Shown here: piece after piece, positions 38,443 through 47,332 of the stretch
Numbering within the stretch: position 1 is the first letter of the stretch
Layout: every line of letters begins with the position of its first letter
Translations under genes and position numbers: made by a program
Notes under the pieces: generated by a model
Database searches by the model: none
What the model saw: the letters and a program-made list of their open reading frames with translations, nothing else
What the model was told of the DNA's origin: nothing
Assembly: GCA_030433215.1 (NCBI GenBank)
Contig: JAUIMC010000010.1
Coordinates: 1-64,000, forward strand
Direction of reading: 5' to 3'
From: Alphaproteobacteria bacterium
Lineage (GTDB): Bacteria; Pseudomonadota; Alphaproteobacteria; Caulobacterales; Parvularculaceae
Length of the DNA: 64,000 bases

Positions 38443-38569
38443 CCTCGCCGTTCTTCAGGGGTCCGCCCGGCCTTTCCGACAGGCCGCCGGGCGACAGACG
38501 GGCAAGAGCCTATGATTTTCATCCTCAAGGCCCCTTTTTCTCCTCTCTTTAAACGCCTATCTTGCCCGT

Positions 38570-38962
38570 ATGAGCCGTTTCTCCAGCAAAAAAGGTCCGT
38601 CCCAGCGCCAGTTGCGCGCCGGCGAGCTTATCCGCCACGCGCTATCCGAGGTCATGCAGCGTGAAACCCTGCGCGAGCCGGAGCTGCAAGGGGTGTCGGT
38701 GACCATTACGGAAGTGCGCGTTTCGCCGGACCTCAAACAGGCGAGCGTTTACGCCGAGCCGCTCGGGGGCTACGCCGAAGCGGAAGTCGTTGCTGCGCTC
38801 AACCGCGCGGCGCCGTATCTGCGCGGTCTCCTCGGCAAGAAGATCGATTTGAAATTTACGCCGGCGCTGAAATTTCTGCGCGACGATACTTTCGCCGAAG
38901 CCCAGAAGATCGACGAGCTTCTGGCCCGGCCTGACGTTGCCCGCGACCTTCAGAAGAAATAA
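38570..38962 (+). CDS. rbfA: Ribosome-binding factor A
   Basis: KH-like 30S maturation factor needed for 16S 5'-end processing and cold growth. 130 residues: QRQLRAGELIRHALSEVMQRE, VSVTITEVRVSPDLKQASVYAEPLG in pieces, and the C-terminal LRDDTFAEAQKIDELLA. Followed by truB. The usual nusA-infB genes upstream are not here; rbfA follows a pseudouridine synthase. Confidence 0.94.
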   Translation: MSRFSSKKGPSQRQLRAGELIRHALSEVMQRETLREPELQGVSVTITEVRVSPDLKQASVYAEPLGGYAEAEVVAALNRAAPYLRGLLGKKIDLKFTPALKFLRDDTFAEAQKIDELLARPDVARDLQKK

Positions 38963-39101
38963 CCCTCGGCTTCCGGCGTGGTCTTTCTTGACCTTCGCCG
39001 CCGGAGCTGTTTGAAGGCTCTTCACGCGTCCGTTCCGCCGTCCAATCCGGCGCGGAAGCAAGAAGGTTAAGAACACGCGAGCATGAAGGAGATCCGTCGC
39101 A

Positions 39102-40034
39102 ATGGGCAGACGGCGCAAGAAGGGCCGCCCGGTTTCCGGCTGGCTGATCGTCGACAAGGCGTATGATTTTGGTTCGACCGAAGCGGTGTCGAAAGCGAAA
39201 TGGCTGTTCCAGGCCCAGAAGGCAGGCCATGCGGGAACGCTTGATCCCCTGGCGACAGGCGTTCTGCCCATCGCCTTCGGCGAGGCGACCAAGACGTCCG
39301 CTTATGTGATGGACGCCGAAAAGCATTACCGCTTCACCGCCCGCTGGGGCGAGGCGCGCTCTACTGACGACGCGGAAGGCGAGGTTATCGCGACCTCCGA
39401 CAAGCGGCCGAGCCGCGAAGAGATCGAAGCGGTCCTTGCGGATTTCACCGGCGAGATCGAACAGGTGCCGCCGAAATTCTCGGCCATCAAGGTCGGCGGC
39501 GAACGCGCCTATGATATCGCCCGCGACGGCGAGGACGTGAAGCTCGAAGCGCGCCAGGTCATGATTCACGATCTCAAAGTCGTCGATACGCGTTCCGAAG
39601 ACGAAACCGTTTTTGAAGCGGTGACCGGAAAAGGCGCTTATGTGCGCGCGCTTGTTCGCGATATGGCGCTTGCGCTCGGCACGCAGGGCTATGTGGCGGA
39701 GCTGCGGCGGCTTGCGGTTGGTCCTCTTCGCGCCGAAGACGGCGTGACGCTGTCGGAACTCGAGGCGATGGAGACGGTGGAAGAGCGCGACGGGGCGCTG
39801 CTTCCGATCATCGACGCGCTGTCGGGCATGCGCCAGGCCGCCGTGGACGGTCCGCAGGCGGACAAGCTGCGCCGCGGCCAGCCGGCGGTGATTTCCCCGG
39901 CTACGGCGAAGGGCGTGCGCGGCGAGACCGCAGGCCTTGTGGAAGGCGTTCTCGCCGTCATGCATGACGAAGCGGTGGCGATCTGCGCGCTGGACGGGCT
40001 CAAGCTGAAGCCGACGCGGGTTTTCAACGCCTGA
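39102..40034 (+). CDS. truB: tRNA pseudouridine(55) synthase TruB
   Basis: Makes Psi55 in the T-loop of all elongator tRNAs. 310 residues: SGWLIVDKAYDFGSTEAVSK, catalytic GHAGTLDPLATGVLPIAFGEATK in pieces (Asp nucleophile), QVPPKFSAIKVGGERAYDIARDG-like RNA-contact region, GAYVRALVRDMALALG. The ATG at 39102 has GAAGGAG about 10 nt upstream. rbfA-truB-rpsO-pnp order is typical, but here four other genes separate truB from rpsO. Confidence 0.95.
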   Translation: MGRRRKKGRPVSGWLIVDKAYDFGSTEAVSKAKWLFQAQKAGHAGTLDPLATGVLPIAFGEATKTSAYVMDAEKHYRFTARWGEARSTDDAEGEVIATSDKRPSREEIEAVLADFTGEIEQVPPKFSAIKVGGERAYDIARDGEDVKLEARQVMIHDLKVVDTRSEDETVFEAVTGKGAYVRALVRDMALALGTQGYVAELRRLAVGPLRAEDGVTLSELEAMETVEERDGALLPIIDALSGMRQAAVDGPQADKLRRGQPAVISPATAKGVRGETAGLVEGVLAVMHDEAVAICALDGLKLKPTRVFNA

Positions 40035-40149
40035 TTATTTAAGGCGCTTTGCCTTCGCGCCAGGTTTCAGGTCCGGCTTCGCGCCATTTGCGGAGACAGG
40101 CCCTGCTTTTTCCCTTAAGCTGATGCCGGGGAAATGGAGGGCTTTCTAT

Positions 40150-40812
40150 ATGCGTTTGATGTGCGCCGTCATCGCGGCGATTGGTCTGGCGTTGGGAGCG
40201 GCTGCGCCCGCCGCCGCGCAAAACAACTTTGGAGCGCCGCAGGTCATGACCGGCGTTTCCGCCGATCAAATCATTCAGCTTTTCACTGGCGCGGGCATGC
40301 AAGGCGCGTCTGCAGGGGCCAGCGGCGGCGATCATCTCGTCGAGCTGCGGTCCAGCGAAGGCTTCATCATGTATGTGGCGCTTTCAGGGTGCGCTGGGCA
40401 GGCCTCCTCGGCGCCTTGTTCGCTGGTGAAGCCGTACGCGATCTTTAATGAGCCGCTGCCGCTCGAGTTGGTCAACGAGTTCAATTACAGCGTTTCGAAT
40501 GTGGCGACGCTGATGATGATGCCGGACAATCGTGCGCTTCTCGGCGTGAAGATCCTGCTCGAAGGCGGCGTTACCGAAGCCAATTTGAGGGCCTATCTCG
40601 GCAGCTATATGTTTGATGCGATAGCGCTCCTCGAAGGCCCGCAGGAACAGGGCGCGACGAATGTCGCCTATAGCCCGTTCCCAGCGGCCGGCCCCGCGCC
40701 CGGGGTTGTCCCGGCGAGCGCGGCCCACGCGAATGCGATGGATGTTGAGGCGGCCGGCGCGGCGCGCGCCGCCGCCTTGATGACGGGAGAAAAGGTCCCG
40801 GCGAGCGACTAA
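40150..40812 (+). CDS. Exported YbjN-domain protein
   Basis: 220 residues from ATG 40150 (GGAGGG 8 nt upstream). Signal peptide RLMCAVIAAIGLALGAAAPAAAQ, then a YbjN/type III chaperone-like fold: VMTGVSADQIIQLFTGAGMQG, FIMYVALSGC, LPLELVNEFNYSVSNVATLMMMP and LLEGGVTEANLRAYL. The family is usually cytosolic in Enterobacteria; this one is secreted, with an alanine-rich tail. Function unknown. Confidence 0.78.
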   Translation: MRLMCAVIAAIGLALGAAAPAAAQNNFGAPQVMTGVSADQIIQLFTGAGMQGASAGASGGDHLVELRSSEGFIMYVALSGCAGQASSAPCSLVKPYAIFNEPLPLELVNEFNYSVSNVATLMMMPDNRALLGVKILLEGGVTEANLRAYLGSYMFDAIALLEGPQEQGATNVAYSPFPAAGPAPGVVPASAAHANAMDVEAAGAARAAALMTGEKVPASD

Positions 40813-40825
40813 CCGCTCTTGGGCT

Positions 40826-41686
40826 TCAGCGAGAAATTTTCCAAGCTGTGACGGTGCCGGGGCGCCAGTTCGGAACGATTGCGATGTCGCCGTAAACATT
40901 GAGATCGTTCTGGCTGATCCCGGCTTCGCGGGTGTCCGAGAGTTGCTCGGTCTCCCCTTCCAGCGAGACGTAATAGATTTCTCCGGGCACGGTGGAGACG
41001 AGCCATCCGCCGCCCTCAAGCAAACCGACGCCGTCGGCGGGGATCATGCCCGTGGCGATTTCGGTCAGCTCGCCATTTGCATTGGCGGCGTAAAGCGAGC
41101 CGGTGTCCATGGTGACGATATAGAGCGTGTCGCCGGCGCCGAGTATGCCGTTGATCTTGCCGAGCCGGTCGTCGGTGATCCAGGTGGAGGCCGCGCCGTC
41201 CTCGATTTTCAGGACCGAGTTCGTCAGGGAATCCGAAACGTAAACCGCGCCGTTCCAGACGGTCGCGTCATTGAGGAATTTTCCGCCCTCGATGGGGATG
41301 TCGCCTTTCGCCTCGCCCGTGGCGGCGTCGATCATCCGCACCCGGTCGATATCGGCGACGTAAAGAACGCCGTCCAGCACGGCCATGCCTTTCGGCGCAT
41401 GAAAGCCGTCGGCGAAACGTTCGGTCACGATTTCGCCGTCTTCACTGATGAGGGATATCCAACCCTCGCCATCTTTGTCCGCGCCTTCGCCGGCCACATT
41501 GGAAATAAAATAACCGCCTTGCGGGGCCTGGGCCGCGCCTTCCGGCGAAGCAAACCCTTCTGCGAGCCAGAGCTGTTCGAGCTTGGGGGCGCCCGCCTCC
41601 TCAGTCTGAGACTCCGCCGGCGTTTCGGCGGCGCAGGCGGCGAGAGGCAGGATAATGGAAAACAGGATTAGCGCGCGCAAGGTCAT
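40826..41686 (-). CDS. SMP-30/gluconolactonase-like beta-propeller lipoprotein
   Basis: 286 residues, with a signal peptide ending in lipobox LAAC (about residue 18) and then an acidic linker. Six-bladed propeller repeats follow, as in FADGFHAPKGMAVLDGVLYVADIDRVRMID, GKFLNDATVWNGAVYVSDSLTNSVLKI and KINGILGAGDTLYIVTMD in pieces. The N-D-x-x-V and D-S positions resemble metal sites of SMP-30 lactonases, but catalytic activity is not certain. Convergent with the YbjN gene. Confidence 0.78.
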   Translation of the reverse strand: MTLRALILFSIILPLAACAAETPAESQTEEAGAPKLEQLWLAEGFASPEGAAQAPQGGYFISNVAGEGADKDGEGWISLISEDGEIVTERFADGFHAPKGMAVLDGVLYVADIDRVRMIDAATGEAKGDIPIEGGKFLNDATVWNGAVYVSDSLTNSVLKIEDGAASTWITDDRLGKINGILGAGDTLYIVTMDTGSLYAANANGELTEIATGMIPADGVGLLEGGGWLVSTVPGEIYYVSLEGETEQLSDTREAGISQNDLNVYGDIAIVPNWRPGTVTAWKISR

Positions 41687-41761
41687 GGCTCCTTCATTGT
41701 CACAACGACAATGGGATCGCACGAACCCCTAGGAGGGGTCAAACAAACGCAATTCGGGAAG

Positions 41762-42421
41762 TCAGCCTTTGCGGCGCCGGCGGGATACGAAACCTGCGCC
41801 GGCCAGTCCTGCGAGGAACAACGGCGCCGCCGCCGGCAGCGGGATCTCCGTCACTGGCTCGGCCGAAGTGAAGAACTCGCCGAAAAACTCGTTTTCGGCC
41901 CCGCCGGTCAGTTCACGGATCGTGATAGAGTCAAATGCGATGCTTGATATCACGCCGATAAAAGCGGCGACGTCGTTCGGAACACTGAACTCAATCGACT
42001 CAAAGCAGCTTCCGCCGTCGCAAAGCGACAGTTCGAATATGGAGTCGATGAAGGTCGCGTTGACCAGCGGGTCTTCTTCAGGCTCCACAAAGTCGAACCC
42101 GACTGCGTACACATCGCCCCCGAAATCGGCGTTGATGTTTTCAACGCCGTTGACGGCGAACTGGTTGCCGGCGATCCGCGTCGTCCAGTCCCGGCTGAAA
42201 TTGAGCGAGCTGGGGCTTTCGGCGGAAAAGGTCGTTGACCCAACCGTATAGGAAGCCTGACTGCCGGCGACGATGGGGATCGGCCCGGTGGCGCTGGTCG
42301 CGCCGGTCGTGGTCAAAAAGCCGGTTTTGTCGGTGACCAGAACAGCGGCTTCCGCGGCGCCGGCGTAAGCGGAAATGATGACGGCGCCCGCGGCGCAAGC
42401 CGTTTGAAGTCGTGAAAGCAT
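41762..42421 (-). CDS. VPLPA/PEP-CTERM sorted exported protein
   Basis: 219 residues. Signal peptide (QTACAAGAVIISAYAGAAEAA), about 165 residues of beta-rich extracellular sequence with a CDGGSC disulfide loop, and the C-terminal tripartite sorting signal: IPLPAAAP motif, hydrophobic LFLAGLAGAGFV, and RRRRKG. This is the VPLPA-type variant of PEP-CTERM, cut by an exosortase that must be encoded elsewhere. ATG 42421 chosen; ATG 42448 is possible. Likely a surface or matrix protein. Confidence 0.85.
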   Translation of the reverse strand: MLSRLQTACAAGAVIISAYAGAAEAAVLVTDKTGFLTTTGATSATGPIPIVAGSQASYTVGSTTFSAESPSSLNFSRDWTTRIAGNQFAVNGVENINADFGGDVYAVGFDFVEPEEDPLVNATFIDSIFELSLCDGGSCFESIEFSVPNDVAAFIGVISSIAFDSITIRELTGGAENEFFGEFFTSAEPVTEIPLPAAAPLFLAGLAGAGFVSRRRRKG

Positions 42422-42532
42422 GAATGGCTTTTCCCCAATATTGCACAATCATGGTTAATCTGTTGCGGCGCACAATACAACCGGAAGGCGGTTAAAATCT
42501 TGAAATTGCAACGCACCGGCTATGCCGTCCGG

Positions 42533-43561
42533 TTACAGACCGCCGCTGCCGTCTTCTTTCCGGTCGCGCTGCCCGGCGGGATCTTCAAGACTTGAATCGC
42601 GGTCGGGGGCGCTCATGGGGTGCTGAATATGTTCGCCGCTTTTTGGCTTCCAGTCGGCGTCTGGATCAACAGCCGCCTCGGCGCGCATGCGCGGCAGGGC
42701 GTAGGGATGTTCGTTCTGGAGCCAGGCCAGCATTTCTTCACGTAGATAACAGCGCAAGTCCCAGGCTTCCGGCGAGGTGCCCGCGCTCGCCAGCGCGCGC
42801 ACTTCAATGGTGTTGTCGCAGGCTTCGGTGACCTGCATGTTCACGACCTCGCCGTTCCACAAATCCGTCGCCTTGCAGAGCTCGGTCAGTTTCTCGCGCA
42901 TGGCGCTGACCGGCGCGCGATAGTCGAGCCGCCAGAATACCGAGCCGATGATGGACGCTGTGCGCCGTGTCCAGTTCTGGAAAGGCTTTTCGATGAAATA
43001 CGAAATCGGCACGACGAGGCGTCGCCAGTCCCAGATGCGGATCACCACATAGAAAAGGCCGATCTCCTCGATCCACCCCCATTCGCCCTCGACCACTACG
43101 GCGTCCTCGATGCGGATCGGCTGGGTGAAGGCGATCTGCAAGCCGGCGATGAGGTTGGCGAGCACAGGCCGCGCTGCGATGCCGACCGCGATGCCGGCGA
43201 TCCCGGCCGAGGCGAAAAGCGAAACGCCGAGCTGGCGCGCGAAAGGAAGCGCGGTGAGCGCCGCGGCGAGGGTCGCGACGGCGCCGATGACGACCCAGAT
43301 ACGGCGCAGCACGTCGAGGCGGGTGGCGCGCTTCCGCGCTTCCAGATTGTCCTTTTCTCCCAGCGCCAGACGCCGGAGCTGGCGTTTCAGATAAGCGTCC
43401 CCGATCACGACCCCGGTCCAGCCGATCGCGATGATGGTGAGGACCTGCGCAATGACCTCGCCCCTGACCCGCCAGATATTTTCAGGCTCAAGGGCGGATA
43501 TGCCCGCCATTGTTGCGACAGCGGCAAGGGCGATCAGGATCGGAATTTTAAGCCGGGACAA
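42533..43561 (-). CDS. MscS-family mechanosensitive channel
   Basis: 342 residues. Three or four N-terminal hydrophobic segments, then the pore-lining helix region (FASAGIAGIAVGIAARPVLANLIAGLQIAFTQP in pieces), the beta domain (IRIEDAVVVEGEWGWIEEIGLFYVVIRIWD in pieces), and VVPISYFIEKPFQNWTR. The C-terminal cytoplasmic cage is followed by a charged tail. Opens under hypo-osmotic tension. It stands alone between the CTERM gene and the rpsO leader. Confidence 0.9.
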   Translation of the reverse strand: MSRLKIPILIALAAVATMAGISALEPENIWRVRGEVIAQVLTIIAIGWTGVVIGDAYLKRQLRRLALGEKDNLEARKRATRLDVLRRIWVVIGAVATLAAALTALPFARQLGVSLFASAGIAGIAVGIAARPVLANLIAGLQIAFTQPIRIEDAVVVEGEWGWIEEIGLFYVVIRIWDWRRLVVPISYFIEKPFQNWTRRTASIIGSVFWRLDYRAPVSAMREKLTELCKATDLWNGEVVNMQVTEACDNTIEVRALASAGTSPEAWDLRCYLREEMLAWLQNEHPYALPRMRAEAAVDPDADWKPKSGEHIQHPMSAPDRDSSLEDPAGQRDRKEDGSGGL

Positions 43562-43803
43562 CCAGCGGCGGATCGGCAGGCGGGCGATGGCGGCGCTCTC
43601 CTCTCAGGGCGGCGGATGCTAGTCTATCGTAAGGGGTAACTGCTGCGCCGCACAAATGTTCTCCGGAAAAGGGCCAAAATATTGTTTTTCAAAATAAATT
43701 CTCCCTGGAAAAGAAGCGGCAAAGCTGGCCGGCGGGAGTGAAAACGGGCCTTGCATCGCGCCCCCTTTTCCCTCATAAGCCGCGCAATCATTCGACCCTG
43801 CTG

Positions 43804-43855
43804 GACGGCGTCCCGGCGGGGCCGTCATTTTCAGGGGACGCCGCGGAGAAATCTC
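43804..43855 (+). promoter_or_regulatory. Candidate S15 autoregulatory leader of rpsO
   Basis: GACGGC (43804-43809) can pair with GCCGTC (43821-43826). GGCGTCCC (43807-43814), overlapping the first arm and its loop, is perfectly complementary to GGGACGCC (43835-43842) just before the ribosome site GGAG. The two pairings are either alternative or a pseudoknot, the type of fold by which S15 represses its own mRNA in other bacteria. No experimental link here. Confidence 0.5.
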
Positions 43856-44125
43856 ATGTCGATTACGGCTGGCCGTAAGGCTGAACTCATCAAAAAATTC
43901 GCCACGAAAACGGACGATACGGGCTCGCCCGAGGTGCAGGTTGCGATCCTCACGGAGCGCATTTCGAACCTCACCGAGCACTTCAAGGAACACAAGAAAG
44001 ACAACCACTCGCGCCGCGGGCTCCTCAAAATGGTTTCCCAGCGCCGCCGGCTTCTCGACTATGTGAAGCGCCATGACGAAGCGCGTTACCAGAAGCTGAT
44101 CGAAGAACTCGGCATTCGCCGCTAA
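43856..44125 (+). CDS. rpsO: 30S ribosomal protein S15
   Basis: 89-residue primary 16S rRNA binding protein. ATG 43856 ([16 protein letters not shown]) with GGAG 8 nt upstream; the longer frame from 43751 is rejected. Conserved [31 protein letters not shown] is present in sequence (His41/Asp48-type 16S contacts). Confidence 0.98.
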   Translation: MSITAGRKAELIKKFATKTDDTGSPEVQVAILTERISNLTEHFKEHKKDNHSRRGLLKMVSQRRRLLDYVKRHDEARYQKLIEELGIRR

Positions 44126-44131
44126 TTCGTT

Positions 44132-44162
44132 TTGGCGCGCGCCGGCGGACGGCGCGCGCCAA
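44132..44162 (+). promoter_or_regulatory. Strong hairpin after rpsO
   Basis: Perfect 12-bp stem TTGGCGCGCGCC / GGCGCGCGCCAA with a 7-nt loop, 7 nt after the rpsO stop. No U-run. In other proteobacteria the rpsO-pnp interval contains an RNase III-cleaved stem controlling pnp; this could be a processing site or an attenuator. Confidence 0.6.
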
Positions 44163-44193
44163 CCCAAATCTGGCCCGGCCAGGAGACGTTATT

Positions 44194-44955
44194 ATGAAAC
44201 TTTCCGGAATTTCAGCGATTGTCACAGGCGGCGCGTCGGGTCTTGGCGGCGCCACGGCTGAAGCGCTGGCGAAGGAAGGCGTCAAGGTCGCAATCTGGGA
44301 TCTGCAAGACGACAAGGGCGAAGAAAAAGCCACGGAGCTTGGCGGGATCTTCTGCAAGACCAATGTCGCCGATGAAGACAGCGTTGCCGCCGCGCTGGCG
44401 AAAACCGTCGCCGCGCATGGAACGCCCTGGATCCTCGTTAACTGCGCGGGGATCGCGACAGCGGGCAAGACAGTCGGCAAGAACGGCCCGCATTCGCTCG
44501 AGATGTTCAAGAAAACGCTCGACGTCAATCTCGCGGGCACCTTCAACTGCATTCGTCTCGTCGCCGCGGAGATGGAAAAGAACGAGCCGCAGGAAGACGG
44601 CGAACGCGGCGCGATTGTCTGCACTGCTTCCGTCGCCGCCTTCGAAGGTCAGATCGGCCAGGCCGCCTATGCGGCGTCGAAAGCCGGCGTCGCGGGCATG
44701 ACCCTGCCGGTGGCGCGGGACCTCATGAATGCGGGCATCCGCGTCAACACGATTGCGCCGGGCATTTTCTGGACGCCGATGATGGCGGGCATGGACCAGA
44801 AGGTTCAGGATGCGCTCGCCGCCATGATCCCGTTCCCGAAACGGCTTGGCAAACCTGAGGAATACGCGTCTCTCGCCGTAGAGATGTGCAAGAACACAAT
44901 GATCAACGGCGCTGTCTTTCGAATTGACGGCGCCATCCGAATGCAGCCGAGATAA
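44194..44955 (+). CDS. SDR-family oxidoreductase (3-hydroxyacyl-CoA dehydrogenase type II-like)
   Basis: 253-residue short-chain dehydrogenase. TGGASGLGGATAEAL (TGxxxGxG), D-L at AIWDLQD (NAD preference), NCAGIA, catalytic Ser-Tyr-Lys in CTASVAAFEGQIGQAAYAASKAGV in pieces, and IAPGIFWTPMMAGM. The sequence resembles HSD10/3-hydroxy-2-methylbutyryl-CoA dehydrogenases of fatty-acid and isoleucine degradation. It is inserted between rpsO and pnp, which normally adjoin. Confidence 0.9.
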   Translation: MKLSGISAIVTGGASGLGGATAEALAKEGVKVAIWDLQDDKGEEKATELGGIFCKTNVADEDSVAAALAKTVAAHGTPWILVNCAGIATAGKTVGKNGPHSLEMFKKTLDVNLAGTFNCIRLVAAEMEKNEPQEDGERGAIVCTASVAAFEGQIGQAAYAASKAGVAGMTLPVARDLMNAGIRVNTIAPGIFWTPMMAGMDQKVQDALAAMIPFPKRLGKPEEYASLAVEMCKNTMINGAVFRIDGAIRMQPR

Positions 44956-44960
44956 ATCCC

Positions 44961-44992
44961 GCGCCGCCGCTTGAGGCGGCGCTGTCGTTTTC
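44961..44992 (+). terminator. Possible attenuator between SDR and pnp
   Basis: GCGCCGCC-GCTTGA-GGCGGCGC, perfect 8-bp stem, then TGTCGTTTTC. The U-run is broken, so it is a weak terminator or attenuator 5 nt after the SDR stop and about 65 nt before pnp. Confidence 0.5.
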
Positions 44993-45055
44993 GGCTTCAT
45001 GTCCACGGCGTCATGCGATCCGCGCATGGCGCATTACGAGAAGAGAAGAGAAAAT

Positions 45056-47170
45056 ATGTTCAACATCACAAAAAAATCGATTGAGTGGGGCGGTCGTACG
45101 CTGACCCTCGAAACCGGGCGCATGGCGCGCCAGGCCGACGGCGCCGTGCTCGCCACTTATGGCGACACCACCGTGCTCGCCGCAGTCACCGCCGCGAAGG
45201 AACCGAACCCGAATTTCGATTTCTTTCCGCTTACGGTGCATTACCAGGAACGCTATTACGCGGCCGGCCGCGTGCCCGGCGGCTACTTCAAGCGTGAAGC
45301 GCGCCCGACCGAAAAAGAAACCCTGACCTCGCGTCTCATCGACCGTCCTGTGCGCCCGCTTTTCGTCAAGGGCTTCAAGAATGAAGTGCTTGTCGTGGCG
45401 CAGGTTCTCTCCCACGACCTGGAGAACGATCCGGATGTAGTGGCGATGATTGCGGTCTCCGCCGCGCTGACGATTTCCGGCGTTCCGTTCATGGGCCCCA
45501 TTGGCGCGGCCCGCGTCGGTTACATCGACGGCGAATATGTTCTGAACCCGCAACTCGACGAAATGCCGGATACGAAGCTCGACCTCGTCATGGCCGGCAC
45601 CAACGACGCCGTGATGATGGTGGAATCGGAAGCCAAAGAACTCTCCGAAGACGTCATGCTCGGGGCCGTCAATTTCGGCCACAAGGCGGCGAAAGAGGCG
45701 ATCGGCCTTATCATCGACTTCGCCGAGGAAGCCGCGAAAGAGCCGTGGGAATTTACCGCGCCGGACAATTCCGCGGTCGAAGCGAAAGTCCGCGAGATAG
45801 TCGGCGAAGACGTCAAGGCCGCCTATAAGCTGGTCGTGAAGCAGGAGCGCCAGAACGCGCTTGCTGCGGCGAAAGACAAGGCGGTCGAAGCGCTCTGCGA
45901 CGATGAAGACGAGAACGCGCCTTCGAAATCAGTCGTGGGCGGTGCCTTCAAGGCGATCGAGTCTGCCATCGTGCGCGGCGGCATTATCGACACAGGCGAG
46001 CGTATTGACGGACGCGACACCAAAACGGTTCGTCCGATCGTCGCTGAAGCCGGCCTCCTGCCGCGCACCCACGGGTCGGCGCTGTTCACCCGCGGCGAGA
46101 CGCAGGCCCTTGTGGTCGCGACGCTCGGCACCGGCGAGGATGAACAGTTCATCGACGCCCTCGCCGGCACCTACAAGGAACAGTTCCTGCTGCACTACAA
46201 CTTCCCGCCCTATTCTGTCGGTGAAGTGGGCCGCATGGGCTTTACCGGACGCCGCGAAATCGGCCATGGCAAGCTCGCCTGGCGCGCCATGAAGGCGGTG
46301 ATCCCGACCCAGGAAGAGTTTCCTTACGTCATCCGCCTCGTCTCCGAGATCACCGAGTCCAACGGCTCGTCGTCCATGGCGACGGTCTGCGGCTCCTCGC
46401 TGGCGCTGATGGACGCTGGCGTGCCGGTGAAGCGTCCGGTGGCGGGCATCGCCATGGGCCTCATCCTTGAAGGCGAGAAATTCGCGGTCCTCTCCGACAT
46501 TCTCGGTGACGAGGACCATCTCGGCGACATGGACTTCAAAGTGGCGGGCACCGACGAAGGCGTCACCTCGCTGCAGATGGACATCAAGATCGCCGGCATT
46601 ACCGAGGAGATCATGAAGACCGCGCTCGCCCAGGCGAAAGACGGCCGCCTGCATATTCTCGGGGAAATGTCAAAAGCGCTCGATCACGCCCGCGACGATC
46701 TCGGCGATTATGCGCCGCGCATCGAAACGATGCAGATCGCCAAGGACAAGATCCGCGATGTCATCGGCTCGGGCGGCAAGATCATCCGTCAGATCGTCGA
46801 GGAGACCGGCGCCAAGGTCGACATCAATGATGACGGCCTGATCAAGATCGCCTCCAACGACAAGGAGAAGATCGATGCGGCCTATAAATGGATCCACTCC
46901 ATCGTGGCCGAGCCGGAAGTCGGCGAGATCTACAAAGGCAAAGTGGTCAAGACCATGGATTTCGGCGCCTTTGTGAACTTCTTCGGGGCCCGCGACGGCC
47001 TCGTCCACATCTCGCAGCTTTCCGATGGGCGTCCGGAAAAGACGACCGACGTCGTGAAAGAGGGCGACGAGGTCTTCGTGAAGCTCCTTGGCTTTGACGA
47101 TCGCGGCAAGGTTCGCCTTTCCATGAAGATCGTCGATCAGGAGACGGGCAAGGAAATCGAGCGCGAATAA
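45056..47170 (+). CDS. pnp: Polyribonucleotide nucleotidyltransferase
   Basis: Trimeric 3'-5' phosphorolytic exoribonuclease. ATG 45056 ([21 protein letters not shown]) preferred; the frame extends to 44999 but that leader lacks support. Two RNase PH domains, with [19 protein letters not shown] and the catalytic [18 protein letters not shown] in the second, then KH ([20 protein letters not shown]) and S1 ([20 protein letters not shown]). 704 residues, normal. Ends at a strong terminator. Confidence 0.97.
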   Translation: MFNITKKSIEWGGRTLTLETGRMARQADGAVLATYGDTTVLAAVTAAKEPNPNFDFFPLTVHYQERYYAAGRVPGGYFKREARPTEKETLTSRLIDRPVRPLFVKGFKNEVLVVAQVLSHDLENDPDVVAMIAVSAALTISGVPFMGPIGAARVGYIDGEYVLNPQLDEMPDTKLDLVMAGTNDAVMMVESEAKELSEDVMLGAVNFGHKAAKEAIGLIIDFAEEAAKEPWEFTAPDNSAVEAKVREIVGEDVKAAYKLVVKQERQNALAAAKDKAVEALCDDEDENAPSKSVVGGAFKAIESAIVRGGIIDTGERIDGRDTKTVRPIVAEAGLLPRTHGSALFTRGETQALVVATLGTGEDEQFIDALAGTYKEQFLLHYNFPPYSVGEVGRMGFTGRREIGHGKLAWRAMKAVIPTQEEFPYVIRLVSEITESNGSSSMATVCGSSLALMDAGVPVKRPVAGIAMGLILEGEKFAVLSDILGDEDHLGDMDFKVAGTDEGVTSLQMDIKIAGITEEIMKTALAQAKDGRLHILGEMSKALDHARDDLGDYAPRIETMQIAKDKIRDVIGSGGKIIRQIVEETGAKVDINDDGLIKIASNDKEKIDAAYKWIHSIVAEPEVGEIYKGKVVKTMDFGAFVNFFGARDGLVHISQLSDGRPEKTTDVVKEGDEVFVKLLGFDDRGKVRLSMKIVDQETGKEIERE

Positions 47171-47198
47171 GCGCTTGAACCTGTTGAAAAACAGCCTG

Positions 47199-47240
47199 AA
47201 AGCGGCGCCTGTGGCAAACAGGCGCCGCTTTTCGTTTTTT
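47199..47240 (+). terminator. Terminator of pnp
   Basis: 11-bp perfect stem AGCGGCGCCTG / CAGGCGCCGCT with a 7-nt loop (47201-47229), then TTTCGTTTTTT. Confidence 0.92.
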
Positions 47241-47332
47241 CCGGCTTGGCGCCGCGATCCGTGCTTTGGCGCCGGGGCGGCAGGGGCTAAGCTCGGCCAT
47301 GCTCGCGGCCGCTCATGAAGGGGAGCTCAATC

